A stretch of DNA of 5,753 nucleotides from Gammaproteobacteria bacterium (GCA_011052255.1 DRJJ01000248.1:1-5753); one strand, 5' to 3'; shown: positions 1 through 5,753, counted from the first letter of the stretch. The notes: generated by a model from the letters alone, not told the origin. Numbers and translations: made by a program.

Positions 1-2304
1 CGCGGTAAAGTGCCGTACGAGTGCAAGCCCGTCACCTACCGCAACCGCCAGTTCTGGATGGATGATATTAGTCACGAGGCTTTTAAAAATGGCATCCATG
101 AAAATAATGGTTTGTTCACAGTGGGCATGTTCGAAGACATGCTTAATGCATCCCACACTTACCGGGGCATGCAAGCCCAGAAAATATCTGCGGTCGAATA
201 TGCCGGTAAACAGGTAAAGCCAACCGAGCAGTCTATTGCCCGGCAGCAGCAGATCAACGAAGATCTGCAGATATTTACAACCGATGCGCCCACACCTGAA
301 ATCATACCGCTTGGTTATTATGAGCGGAGACAGGAAGCACGTATACAGCATGTTATCAAGACGCTGGTTATGGGCGACCAAAAGTCCATGCCCCTTAAAA
401 CACGCGATATTTCCAGTCAGGGGATACAGGTTTGCGCCATGCATCCTTTGCCGTTCGTCGAAGGTGAACAGGTTCTGGTTGATTTCCCAGGTCTGGTTGA
501 AGAATACGGAGCAGAACTGAAACAGGTAAGTTATCGCGTACTACGCATTGCACAACATCATGAAGAATATCGTATGTGTCTGTCATGTGGCGATGGGCAG
601 CTACCCGCACGAAATGCGCTGGATGATTTTGTTGACAGTGTTTTAAGTAGTGCAGGGCGCAGAAAACTCGACACACAGGACAGGCAAATCACCGCAGCCT
701 CCATGTTAACCGAGCTGCATTACATTCTCTCCTCAGGTGCGGTACCTCTGTTCATCTGCACTGATCCTGCATCCGCTGGTGATGTAAAGATATGCACTAT
801 TGGCGGCAATAAAAATAATCAGGAAAAACTGGATTTATTCAGCCTTTCCAATAAAAACCATGCTTTTTCTCACATGTCTCATCCACAACGGGTTAAAAAA
901 TTACATGAGCATGCCCTTGAAGACGGGCAGCGTGACCCTTTAATGGCAGTATATCGTGAGAACAATAAAGCAGCACCGTCCGTTCTATTTGACTTCGAGC
1001 TGGCTGATACAGCCAGCTGGAAACAATTTGTAAAAGACTATGGTTCACGCAACCATTTTCATGTTTTCAAGGTATTGCTGCGCCCGGTCAGCATGCCTGA
1101 GTCGCGGAAGATATTGCACAGGATAGAGCGACTTACTGAAAAATCTATCGACGATGCTGAAGACGTTCTCGAAATGGCCCGTGGTATTGTCTCTATGGGT
1201 GTATTGATCGATGTAAGCAAAGAAGTGCTGAGCTGGGCTGACGATGGAATTCCTGCATCCAGCCAGCTGGCCGATGACTATGTATCAGTCATCAAATCAC
1301 TCGCAGCCAGTACTGGCCCTGAGCCTGAAATTATTCAGTTTGGCTATGTTGAACATCGACATGAAGACCGTTACATCGTCGCGCTGGAAACAGAAATTGG
1401 CCTTGGGAAAAAATCGTTTTCTGGCACCACGCGCGATATATCCATTCAGGGTATGAGTGTCATCCTGGAGCAGCCCATGCCAGTTGGAGTAAATTGCGGC
1501 GACGTGATACGCATCGGTCTTCCTGCATTGTCCAAACGCAGTAAATTACCAGACCTGATGAATATTCCTTATGAAATTTGCAAGCTGTACAAAGACAAAA
1601 ATAACCTGATGAATTTAAAAAGGACTGGCAATGCCGGGCGTGCCTATACTGATTTTTTTCAGGACCTGATTAAGCGCAACAGTCAACGTATCAAAATAGA
1701 TATGGAAGACTGGATCAATGCAGGCATTTCCCGGTTGTTTGCGTCACTGGCAGCAGAAAACAGCGCAACCATACCCATACTCGTATACAAGGATATTGAG
1801 GCCATGAATACCTTTATTCGTGTTGCCTTGCCTACGGAGCACTCAACTTTTCTGCAGTTTTTTGAGACCAACCCTGATGAATATGATTTCAGTCCCCTGA
1901 ATGTATCCAGGCGCCTGGCCGAGCTGTCTACACGGCTTCGTAAAGGCGAGAATGCTGAAATGGTCGTCTATATGTTTAAAAGGCCAGGTACCGAAGCACA
2001 TCAGTTCGAGATTCTGTCGGTAACCGATAGTGAATTTCAGTCAGATGAGAGCCGTAAACTGTTTTTCGAACAGGCCTTGCAACATGACCACTGTGCAGTA
2101 AAAGTGCGTGTTGACAAAGCATGTACACCAGAGCGAATAGAAATCAATGCAATGATAGAACGCCTGTATGAGTGCTCTCCATATCAGGCTAACAAGCTAA
2201 TCCATGAATTTAGTCAATTGTACGCGGTAGGTGACTTGGTCGATGTAACACAGCAGGTTATGGGACATGATTGCCTGCAAAGGGTCACGATTAACACCTT
2301 ATAA
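1..2304 (+). CDS. Tandem PilZ-domain protein, probable c-di-GMP receptor (5' end probably outside window)
   Basis: Large, probably cytoplasmic protein with two PilZ domains, the family that binds cyclic di-GMP. Residues are numbered from the GTG at position 10. PilZ 1 starts near residue 96, with RxxxR at R107-R111 and DxSxxG at D133/S135/G138. PilZ 2 starts near residue 439, with R450-R454 and D476/S478/G481. Both c-di-GMP motifs are complete. Each PilZ is followed by a similar stretch of about 240 residues that I do not recognise, so the protein is two diverged copies of one module (about 96-438 and 439-764). I see no signal peptide, membrane segment, GGDEF or EAL motif, so it looks like a receptor rather than an enzyme making or degrading c-di-GMP. 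The frame is open to position 1, and neither the GTG at 10 nor the ATG at 58 has a Shine-Dalgarno sequence, so the true start is probably upstream. It stops with TAA at 2302. The PilZ call is firm; the controlled process (motility, adhesion, secretion) is unknown. Confidence 0.85.
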   Translation, partial: RGKVPYECKPVTYRNRQFWMDDISHEAFKNGIHENNGLFTVGMFEDMLNASHTYRGMQAQKISAVEYAGKQVKPTEQSIARQQQINEDLQIFTTDAPTPEIIPLGYYERRQEARIQHVIKTLVMGDQKSMPLKTRDISSQGIQVCAMHPLPFVEGEQVLVDFPGLVEEYGAELKQVSYRVLRIAQHHEEYRMCLSCGDGQLPARNALDDFVDSVLSSAGRRKLDTQDRQITAASMLTELHYILSSGAVPLFICTDPASAGDVKICTIGGNKNNQEKLDLFSLSNKNHAFSHMSHPQRVKKLHEHALEDGQRDPLMAVYRENNKAAPSVLFDFELADTASWKQFVKDYGSRNHFHVFKVLLRPVSMPESRKILHRIERLTEKSIDDAEDVLEMARGIVSMGVLIDVSKEVLSWADDGIPASSQLADDYVSVIKSLAASTGPEPEIIQFGYVEHRHEDRYIVALETEIGLGKKSFSGTTRDISIQGMSVILEQPMPVGVNCGDVIRIGLPALSKRSKLPDLMNIPYEICKLYKDKNNLMNLKRTGNAGRAYTDFFQDLIKRNSQRIKIDMEDWINAGISRLFASLAAENSATIPILVYKDIEAMNTFIRVALPTEHSTFLQFFETNPDEYDFSPLNVSRRLAELSTRLRKGENAEMVVYMFKRPGTEAHQFEILSVTDSEFQSDESRKLFFEQALQHDHCAVKVRVDKACTPERIEINAMIERLYECSPYQANKLIHEFSQLYAVGDLVDVTQQVMGHDCLQRVTINTL

Positions 2305-2314
2305 TAGTTATAAG
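2298..2314. repeat. Perfect 7-3-7 inverted repeat over the PilZ stop codon
   Basis: CTTATAA and TTATAAG flank a 3-nt loop (TAG), and the left arm contains the TAA stop codon. The stem is almost all A/T and no T-tract follows directly, so it is a poor intrinsic terminator. It could be a weak mRNA 3' structure, a protein site, or chance in AT-rich DNA. No better terminator is visible before the next gene. Confidence 0.4.
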
Positions 2315-2378
2315 ATAATGAATAATATAGTTTTATATATTTCTATCGGTTGATTCTATCCACTTGGAGATAGTCTTC

Positions 2379-2393
2379 GAAAATCTGATTTTC
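2379..2393. promoter_or_regulatory. Candidate operator palindrome upstream of the antitoxin-like gene
   Basis: GAAAATC and GATTTTC form a perfect 15-bp palindrome around a single central T. It covers the -35/spacer part of the extended -10 promoter candidate at 2398-2406 and lies about 50 bp before the start of the HTH-type antitoxin-like gene. Antitoxins of the Xre/MbcA family commonly repress their own promoters by binding palindromes, so an autoregulatory operator is a reasonable inference. Only one copy is present, so the claim rests on position and symmetry. Confidence 0.45.
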
Positions 2394-2397
2394 AATA

Positions 2398-2406
2398 TGT
2401 TAGAAT
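2398..2406 (+). promoter_or_regulatory. Candidate extended -10 promoter for the antitoxin-like pair
   Basis: TGT followed by TAGAAT matches the extended -10 consensus TGnTATAAT at all but one base of the hexamer. No good -35 box is found at the proper spacing, which is tolerated by extended -10 promoters. Transcription would start near 2413, giving a leader of about 30 nt before the ATG at 2442. Confidence 0.4.
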
Positions 2407-2441
2407 GAGTCTTTGATTCAGGCTCTAGTGAGACAAGACAG

Positions 2442-2843
2442 ATGCCATCTTATACTGAAGAACAGTGGTTACAGATATCAAGATCAGTTGTACTGATGCT
2501 GGATGCATGGCAACTTGATAACTCACAGAAAATCACCTTACTGGGCCTACCCGAGAACACACCCAAGCGCTCAATCAGTCGCTACAAGGACAACACACCC
2601 CTGCCTGTCGATGCCGTTGTCACAGAACGCGTTGAGCATCTGCTCGGTATCGCCGACGCCCTGCGTACTACCTACCCAACCAATCAGCGCATGGGCACAC
2701 AATGGATGAGCAAACCGAACCAAAAGCTTAACCAGCGTTCGCCCATTTCCATGTTAAAGGAGGGAACACTGGGAAACCTTATTTCTATACGCTCGCAACT
2801 TGACTGTGTATTCATGTGGGAGACCATGGGCTCGCGCGCCTGA
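2442..2843 (+). CDS. Xre/MbcA/ParS-family antitoxin-like DNA-binding protein
   Basis: A 133-aa protein resembling antitoxins of the Xre/MbcA/ParS (DUF2384) family, which repress their own operon and neutralise a toxin, classically a RES-domain NAD+-degrading enzyme. Residues about 10-60 are helical, with a likely Xre-type helix-turn-helix around 27-50 (ITLLGLP, then SISRYKD). Residues about 62-120 resemble the toxin-binding domain: a helix around the LLGIADAL segment, then W-M-x-K-P-N near 88-93 and SPISMLKEG near 100-108, matching the family pattern W-x-x-x-P-N ... P-hydrophobic-x-hydrophobic-hydrophobic-x-x-G. Length is typical. The ATG at 2442 is chosen because it follows a modest ribosome site (GTGAGA, 7-nt spacing) and gives the full HTH. 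The next gene begins 4 nt after the stop, so the two are almost surely co-transcribed. A promoter candidate and palindrome upstream suggest autorepression. It could instead be a stand-alone regulator, since the partner is not a recognisable RES toxin. Confidence 0.7.
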   Translation: MPSYTEEQWLQISRSVVLMLDAWQLDNSQKITLLGLPENTPKRSISRYKDNTPLPVDAVVTERVEHLLGIADALRTTYPTNQRMGTQWMSKPNQKLNQRSPISMLKEGTLGNLISIRSQLDCVFMWETMGSRA

Positions 2844-2847
2844 TTCC

Positions 2848-3399
2848 ATGCATAGTCTGGTTTTCTGTCCCGAACCGGGTGAGTTGCTGGAATTTAATCA
2901 GGGCACACTGCTAGCAGCTCTGCAACAGATCGGGCTGATTTCGAATACCCCATCATCGGCTTCTTCTGGCTGTGCAACAGATTTTCCTGCCGGTGATCGT
3001 TTCCTGGATTTGATAATATTCATGGGCTGCTCACCAGCTGTTCAGCTGGAACCGGGTGCGCAGGGCAGTGCACATTGTTATATCAGCCTCCAGCAACATC
3101 CATCGCCAGGCCAGCTCTACGCAGGTTCACAATCCCGGCCTGCTCGATGTGGCCTGTGCAAAGCACCAATAGAAACCAGTCGGTTGCTTGGTTGTATTGA
3201 AAAGCAGCGCTTGCCAACATGCAGCCAATGTCAGGCAGAGTTAAACTGGTCTGATGTCACATGGAATAAAACCATCGGTATGGCTCGTGTTGCGCTGGTT
3301 ATCAACAATATTTTCCCACACGAAGCCGTTCCGGCAGATGAGCTGATCAGCACAATTAAAAATGGCAGTGGTATTAACTGGCGCTATTTTTATATTTAG
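2848..3399 (+). CDS. Uncharacterised protein with two CxxC pairs, second gene of the antitoxin-like operon
   Basis: An unrecognised 183-aa protein; no function is assigned. The N-terminus (about 1-32) looks like a compact alpha/beta segment with a GELLEF motif and a leucine-rich helix. A variable, Ser-rich stretch follows (about 33-45), then a hydrophobic FLDLIIFMGCSP segment near 52-63. Two CxxC pairs, C101/C104 and C125/C128, are 20 residues apart and suggest a zinc ribbon, with C116 between them. The last 40 residues (VALVINNIFPHEA, then WRYFYI) look structured. There is no signal peptide or clear membrane helix. The ATG at 2848 is preferred over an in-frame TTG at 2800, which would overlap the upstream gene by 44 nt. 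No clear ribosome site precedes 2848, and with only 4 nt after the upstream stop, translational coupling is likely. The place downstream of an Xre/MbcA-like gene is where a toxin would normally sit, but I see no RES-domain signature. A toxin, co-regulator or unrelated zinc protein are all possible. Confidence 0.75.
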   Translation: MHSLVFCPEPGELLEFNQGTLLAALQQIGLISNTPSSASSGCATDFPAGDRFLDLIIFMGCSPAVQLEPGAQGSAHCYISLQQHPSPGQLYAGSQSRPARCGLCKAPIETSRLLGCIEKQRLPTCSQCQAELNWSDVTWNKTIGMARVALVINNIFPHEAVPADELISTIKNGSGINWRYFYI

Positions 3400-3414
3400 T
3401 AACATGCAAATAAT

Positions 3415-3447
3415 AAGGCCCTCTCGGTTGAGAAGGCCTTCTGTTTT
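3415..3447. terminator. Bidirectional Rho-independent terminator between convergent genes
   Basis: AAGGCC (3415-3420) pairs with GGCCTT (3435-3440). After one C/A mismatch, TCTC (3422-3425) pairs with GAGA (3430-3433), closing a GGTT loop. CTGTTTT follows on the plus strand, ending the CxxC gene (stop at 3399). On the minus strand the same hairpin is followed by ATTATTTG, and it lies about 30 nt past the FKBP stop at 3471, so it can serve both genes. Confidence 0.85.
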
Positions 3448-3470
3448 GCTAAAGATTTTGCAACCAGGTA

Positions 3471-4163
3471 TCAGTTACCAGGCTTCTTTATTTCCATTAG
3501 CTCAATATCAAACAACAAGGTTGCGTTCGGGCCGATTGAATTTCCGACACCATTTGCACCATAGGCCAGATGAGGCGGTATGACTACCTTCCATTTGGAG
3601 CCTGATGGCATCATTAACAGCGCTTCTTTCCATCCCGGGATAATCTTGTTGAGCTGGAAGGTGGCAGGTGTGCCGCGCTTAATAGAGCTGTCAAAAATAG
3701 TGCCATTTATCAGTGTGCCCTGGTAATGTACAACAACGGTGTCCGTGTCCTTTGGCTTGGGGCCATCGCCCTTCGTCACGATGACATATTGTAAACCGCT
3801 GGGCAATTCAACAACACCGTCTTTTTTCTTGTTTGATGCTCGGTATTTTTCACCTTTTTTTAGATTAATGGCTGCCTGGGCCTTTTTGGTTTCTATCATT
3901 TTTTGCTGATAGGTAACCAGTGCTGACTGCAGTTCTTCAACCGGTAAGCGTGGCGTTGCTGTCTTCAGAGCATCTTGAACACCCAGTGCAAATGCATCGG
4001 GCGGAATTTCCAGTCCCTTTTTCTTGAGGTTAATTCCCAGTTGGAATCCCATAGCATAACCTGCTTTCTGTTCGTCCGATTTCAGCTCGGTTTTCTTGTC
4101 GGCCGCGATAGCCGAAATAGCAAATAAGCCGAGGGTTGCTGCCAGTGCAATACGCGCAAACAT
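3471..4163 (-). CDS. FKBP-type peptidyl-prolyl cis-trans isomerase, periplasmic Mip/FkpA-like
   Basis: Catalyses cis-trans isomerisation of prolyl peptide bonds and probably acts as a folding chaperone in the periplasm. The 230-aa protein begins with a Sec signal peptide (positively charged start, hydrophobic core to about residue 18, likely cut after A20 or A21; no lipobox cysteine). Residues about 27-110 are the helical FKBP N-terminal dimerisation domain (SDEQKAGYAMGFQLG, then a long Lys/Gln-rich helix). Residues about 120-226 are the FKBP catalytic domain. The pocket residues known from FKBP12 are present: Y147, F157, D158, F169, I174/I175, W178, Y201 and F218. The ATG at 4163 is supported by GGAG 7 nt upstream and by the signal peptide. 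The gene is monocistronic here: it converges on the terminator at 3415-3447 and diverges from the Nudix gene. It belongs to the FkpA/FklB/Mip group, but I cannot choose among those names. Confidence 0.95.
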   Translation of the reverse strand: MFARIALAATLGLFAISAIAADKKTELKSDEQKAGYAMGFQLGINLKKKGLEIPPDAFALGVQDALKTATPRLPVEELQSALVTYQQKMIETKKAQAAINLKKGEKYRASNKKKDGVVELPSGLQYVIVTKGDGPKPKDTDTVVVHYQGTLINGTIFDSSIKRGTPATFQLNKIIPGWKEALLMMPSGSKWKVVIPPHLAYGANGVGNSIGPNATLLFDIELMEIKKPGN

Positions 4164-4170
4164 GTACTAT

Positions 4171-4174
4171 CTCC
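4171..4174 (-). promoter_or_regulatory. Ribosome binding site of the FKBP gene
   Basis: GGAG on the minus strand lies 7 nt before the ATG at 4163. It is the clearest Shine-Dalgarno sequence in the window and fixes the start that gives a complete signal peptide. Confidence 0.75.
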
Positions 4175-4307
4175 AATTTGTATTAAGTCGCAATCAGCCA
4201 GACAGACTGACCAGTCCCGGGCAAAATCACCGGATCAGCCCATTCTGCGACATTACGGCACACCGGTGCAAGTGACAATCACTAAGTAATGTGATTTTCT
4301 AACAAAT

Positions 4308-4336
4308 TTCATACCGTCTGAGGCAAAATAGGACAA
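4308..4336 (-). promoter_or_regulatory. Candidate sigma-70 promoter for the FKBP gene
   Basis: On the minus strand, TTGTCC (4331-4336) and TATGAA (4308-4313) are separated by exactly 17 nt; each matches four of six consensus bases. Transcription would start near 4301, leaving a leader of about 137 nt that contains the inverted repeats at 4205-4296. The match is modest, and another promoter closer to the gene is possible. Confidence 0.3.
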
Positions 4337-4410
4337 CAAAAGCACTAGCCATCATATGGCATACTATATATATGGTTAATTAAATTACCAAACAGACAGG
4401 CAGTTCATCC

Positions 4411-4926
4411 ATGAAAACGCTATATCAGGGTTCTATTATTCGACTGGAAACAGGGAAGGTAACCATGCCGGATGGTCACAGTTTGTCGGTTGAGGTCGTT
4501 CACCACCCCGGTGGATCTGCTATCGTGGCGATTAATGATTTACAGGAAGTGTGTATATTGCGCCAGTACCGATTTATTCTCAATGACTGGATTTGGGAGT
4601 TGCCAGCAGGGAAATGTGATAATAATGAAGCACCGATTAAAACAGCAAAACGGGAGCTTCAGGAAGAAGCAGGACTGATTGCCAACCACTGGCATACGCT
4701 GGGAGAAAGCATTAGCTCACCGGGTGTATTCACAGAACGAGTCTGGTTTTACCTGGCGACCGGTCTGGAACAGATAGCTACCGCACAAGAGCAGGGTGAG
4801 TGCATGGAGGTACACTGGCAACCACTGGACAAACTGGTGATGCGCTGTATGGAAGGTGGTATAGAAGATGGCAAAACCATTATTGGTTTGATGCGTGCCG
4901 CTGCCTTTCTTAAGCAGAATCCGTAG
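4411..4926 (+). CDS. Nudix hydrolase, probable ADP-ribose pyrophosphatase
   Basis: A 171-aa cytoplasmic enzyme likely to split ADP-ribose or a related nucleoside diphosphate-X into AMP and a phosphosugar, using Mg2+. The Nudix box GX5EX7REUXEEXGU is complete: G67, E73, R81-E82, E85-E86, G88, L89. Features of the ADP-ribose pyrophosphatase subgroup are also present: RQYR at 51-54, WELPAGK at 62-68 just before the box, and S103-P104-G105 with E109, the proline lying about 15 residues past the box, as is characteristic of that subgroup. Length is slightly short for NudF-type enzymes but no domain is missing. The ATG at 4411 has only a weak ribosome site (AGG, 10 nt upstream), but the N-terminus aligns with the usual short beta-strand start. 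It is transcribed alone, diverging from FKBP and converging on the antiporter. Substrate choice cannot be proved from sequence; GDP-mannose or other sugar nucleotides are alternatives. Confidence 0.92.
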   Translation: MKTLYQGSIIRLETGKVTMPDGHSLSVEVVHHPGGSAIVAINDLQEVCILRQYRFILNDWIWELPAGKCDNNEAPIKTAKRELQEEAGLIANHWHTLGESISSPGVFTERVWFYLATGLEQIATAQEQGECMEVHWQPLDKLVMRCMEGGIEDGKTIIGLMRAAAFLKQNP

Positions 4927-4965
4927 CAGCCAGATAGATTGCAGGGCACAGTACAAACACACCAG

Positions 4966-5753
4966 CTATTTCCATCTCTGGCGTGATAAATACCGGTTCA
5001 GCAGGGGTGTTTGAACAAACAAACTGAATATCACAACACCATAACCAATCGACTGAGCAATCCACCAGCCTTCCAGCTCTACAGGTAATGAAAGCGCCAG
5101 TGCCGCAGTAATGGCACCCCGCACGCCACCGCCGAACAACACATGCTTGTGCTGTAATGTCAGTTTGTTTGATGGTTGTCCGATGGTAAATACAGGTAAA
5201 ACCATATATACCGTTATTACCCGGGCAACCAGGACGGCCGATATTCCAGCCAGCAAGGGTATCCAAAGGTCGGTGAAAAATGACAGATTGATCGTCACAC
5301 CCACCAGTAAAAATGCCAATGCACCAGCAATATACTTCAATACACCCCAAAATGGTAAAACCGTATCAATAGCTGCCTTGCGGTCACGAGCCTGGCTGCT
5401 TTGCAAAAAATGCGCAATGGTCAGGCCCACGGTGAGTACCGCCATAATACTCGAGACATGGAACACCGAGTCGGCCAGTACAAAACTGAGGTAGGCGAAT
5501 GCCAGGCTAACGACCGTGTGGTGTAAAGCCTGGGTAAAATATCGTATTAACAGTCCTGCAAATCCACCCAGTACCAGCCCGGTGACTATCCCGCCTGCCA
5601 GTACCCGGCCAAACTCAAGCACCACAAAACCGGCTGATTGTGGCGCGTCTGGCATGATAACGGCACTAATCAATATTCCGAATAACACGATAGCAGTGGC
5701 ATCATTCAGCAGGCTTTCACCTTCCAGTAACATGACTATACGGGGTGGTGCAC
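4966..5753 (-). CDS. Na+/H+ antiporter, CPA1/NhaP type (C-terminal part; N-terminus beyond right edge)
   Basis: Inner-membrane antiporter that exchanges Na+ (or K+) for H+ in pH and sodium homeostasis. Only the C-terminal 262 or so residues are in the window. The frame stays open from the ATG at 5733 to the right edge (upstream residues APPRIV), so that ATG is internal. The visible part starts with GESLLNDATA, the CPA1 motif holding the ion-binding Asn-Asp (codons at 5701-5706). It continues through about seven or eight hydrophobic helices and includes FWGVLKYIAGALAFLLVG, the conserved helix arginine in LVARVITVY and GGVRGAITAALAL, matching the family's GLRGA motif. The protein ends about ten residues after the last helix (LLNRYLSRQRWK), so it lacks the cytoplasmic regulatory tail or TrkA-C domain found on some relatives. 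Its stop is 39 nt from the convergent Nudix stop, with no clear terminator between them. Exact ion preference is unknown. Confidence 0.9.
   Translation of the reverse strand, partial: APPRIVMLLEGESLLNDATAIVLFGILISAVIMPDAPQSAGFVVLEFGRVLAGGIVTGLVLGGFAGLLIRYFTQALHHTVVSLAFAYLSFVLADSVFHVSSIMAVLTVGLTIAHFLQSSQARDRKAAIDTVLPFWGVLKYIAGALAFLLVGVTINLSFFTDLWIPLLAGISAVLVARVITVYMVLPVFTIGQPSNKLTLQHKHVLFGGGVRGAITAALALSLPVELEGWWIAQSIGYGVVIFSLFVQTPLLNRYLSRQRWK

Larger units (their letters stand above)
4164..4410. other. Divergent intergenic region with several short inverted repeats
   Basis: This 247-bp stretch separates the FKBP and Nudix genes and should hold both promoters. No ORF or RNA gene is recognised. 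Visible symmetric elements are GACTG-2-CAGTC at 4205-4216, the palindrome CACCGGTG at 4261-4268, AGTGA-3-TCACT at 4271-4283, AATCAC-8-GTGATT at 4277-4296, GCCAT-3-ATGGC at 4348-4360 and TTAATTAA at 4376-4383. The last 50 bp before the Nudix gene are AT-rich (TATATATA around 4365-4372), suitable for a -10 region, but no matching -35 is evident. The Nudix ribosome site is weak (AGG at 4398-4400). Confidence 0.5.

Noticed and set aside
2341..2360. Direct repeat TTCTATC spaced by 13 bp upstream of the antitoxin-like gene.
   Set aside because: Seven bases in AT-rich DNA are easily found by chance, and it lies upstream of the promoter candidate without other support.
2364..2374. TTGGAGATAGT, identical to the FKBP ribosome-site region on the minus strand (4170-4180 area).
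   Set aside because: At 2364 no start codon lies at a suitable distance; the nearest ATGs open only tiny ORFs of three codons. Likely coincidence.
2800..2847. Longer version of the CxxC protein starting at TTG 2800.
   Set aside because: It would overlap the antitoxin-like gene by 44 nt with a rare start codon and an unlikely N-terminus; the ATG at 2848 is 4 nt after the upstream stop and starts the conserved-looking region.
4311..4322. Near match to the Neisseria DNA uptake sequence (CCGTCTGAG).
   Set aside because: Only one imperfect copy is present, and other features point to Gammaproteobacteria; a chance match is more likely.
2442..4926. Functional link between a NAD+-targeting toxin system and the ADP-ribose pyrophosphatase.
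   Set aside because: The second gene of the pair is not a recognisable RES toxin, and the Nudix gene is separated by a terminator and an oppositely oriented FKBP gene.
5111..5494. Plus-strand 127-aa ORF and other ORFs within the antiporter, Nudix and PilZ genes.
   Set aside because: They overlap strongly supported genes in other frames, have no recognisable motifs or ribosome sites, and are best explained as shadows.
4966..5733. Complete 255-aa antiporter beginning at ATG 5733.
   Set aside because: The frame continues in-frame past this ATG with APPRIV, and the family needs several N-terminal helices before the GES-NDA motif, so this is a window-edge truncation.

Overview
This 5.75-kb window of moderate GC content most resembles a gammaproteobacterial chromosome. 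The evidence is a periplasmic Mip/FkpA-type FKBP with a Sec signal peptide, a NudF-like Nudix hydrolase, a PilZ (c-di-GMP) protein and a CPA1-type Na+/H+ antiporter. The genus cannot be named from the sequence. I see no rRNA, tRNA, CRISPR array, transposase or insertion sequence.

Layout, left to right: (1) Positions 1-2304 (+) hold a large PilZ protein, open at the left edge. It consists of two diverged copies of a module of about 343 residues, each beginning with an intact PilZ c-di-GMP-binding motif. (2) A 137-bp AT-rich gap carries an extended -10 promoter candidate with a perfect 7-1-7 palindrome just upstream. (3) Positions 2442-2843 and 2848-3399 (+) form a tight two-gene unit: an Xre/MbcA/ParS-type antitoxin-like protein, then 4 nt later an unrecognised 183-aa protein with two CxxC pairs. 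It takes the position where a RES-domain toxin is normally found in this antitoxin family. (4) A strong hairpin at 3415-3447, usable on both strands, ends this unit and the convergent FKBP gene. (5) Positions 3471-4163 (-) encode the FKBP-type peptidyl-prolyl isomerase. (6) A 247-bp divergent intergenic region is rich in short inverted repeats. (7) Positions 4411-4926 (+) encode a Nudix hydrolase of ADP-ribose pyrophosphatase type. (8) From 4966 to the right edge (-) runs the C-terminal part of an NhaP-type antiporter, convergent with the Nudix gene.

The genes do not form one pathway. FKBP, Nudix and antiporter look like separately transcribed housekeeping genes. The least explained parts are the antitoxin-like/CxxC pair with its candidate operator and the duplicated PilZ protein. 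Both are described from sequence alone, and their functions are inferred.
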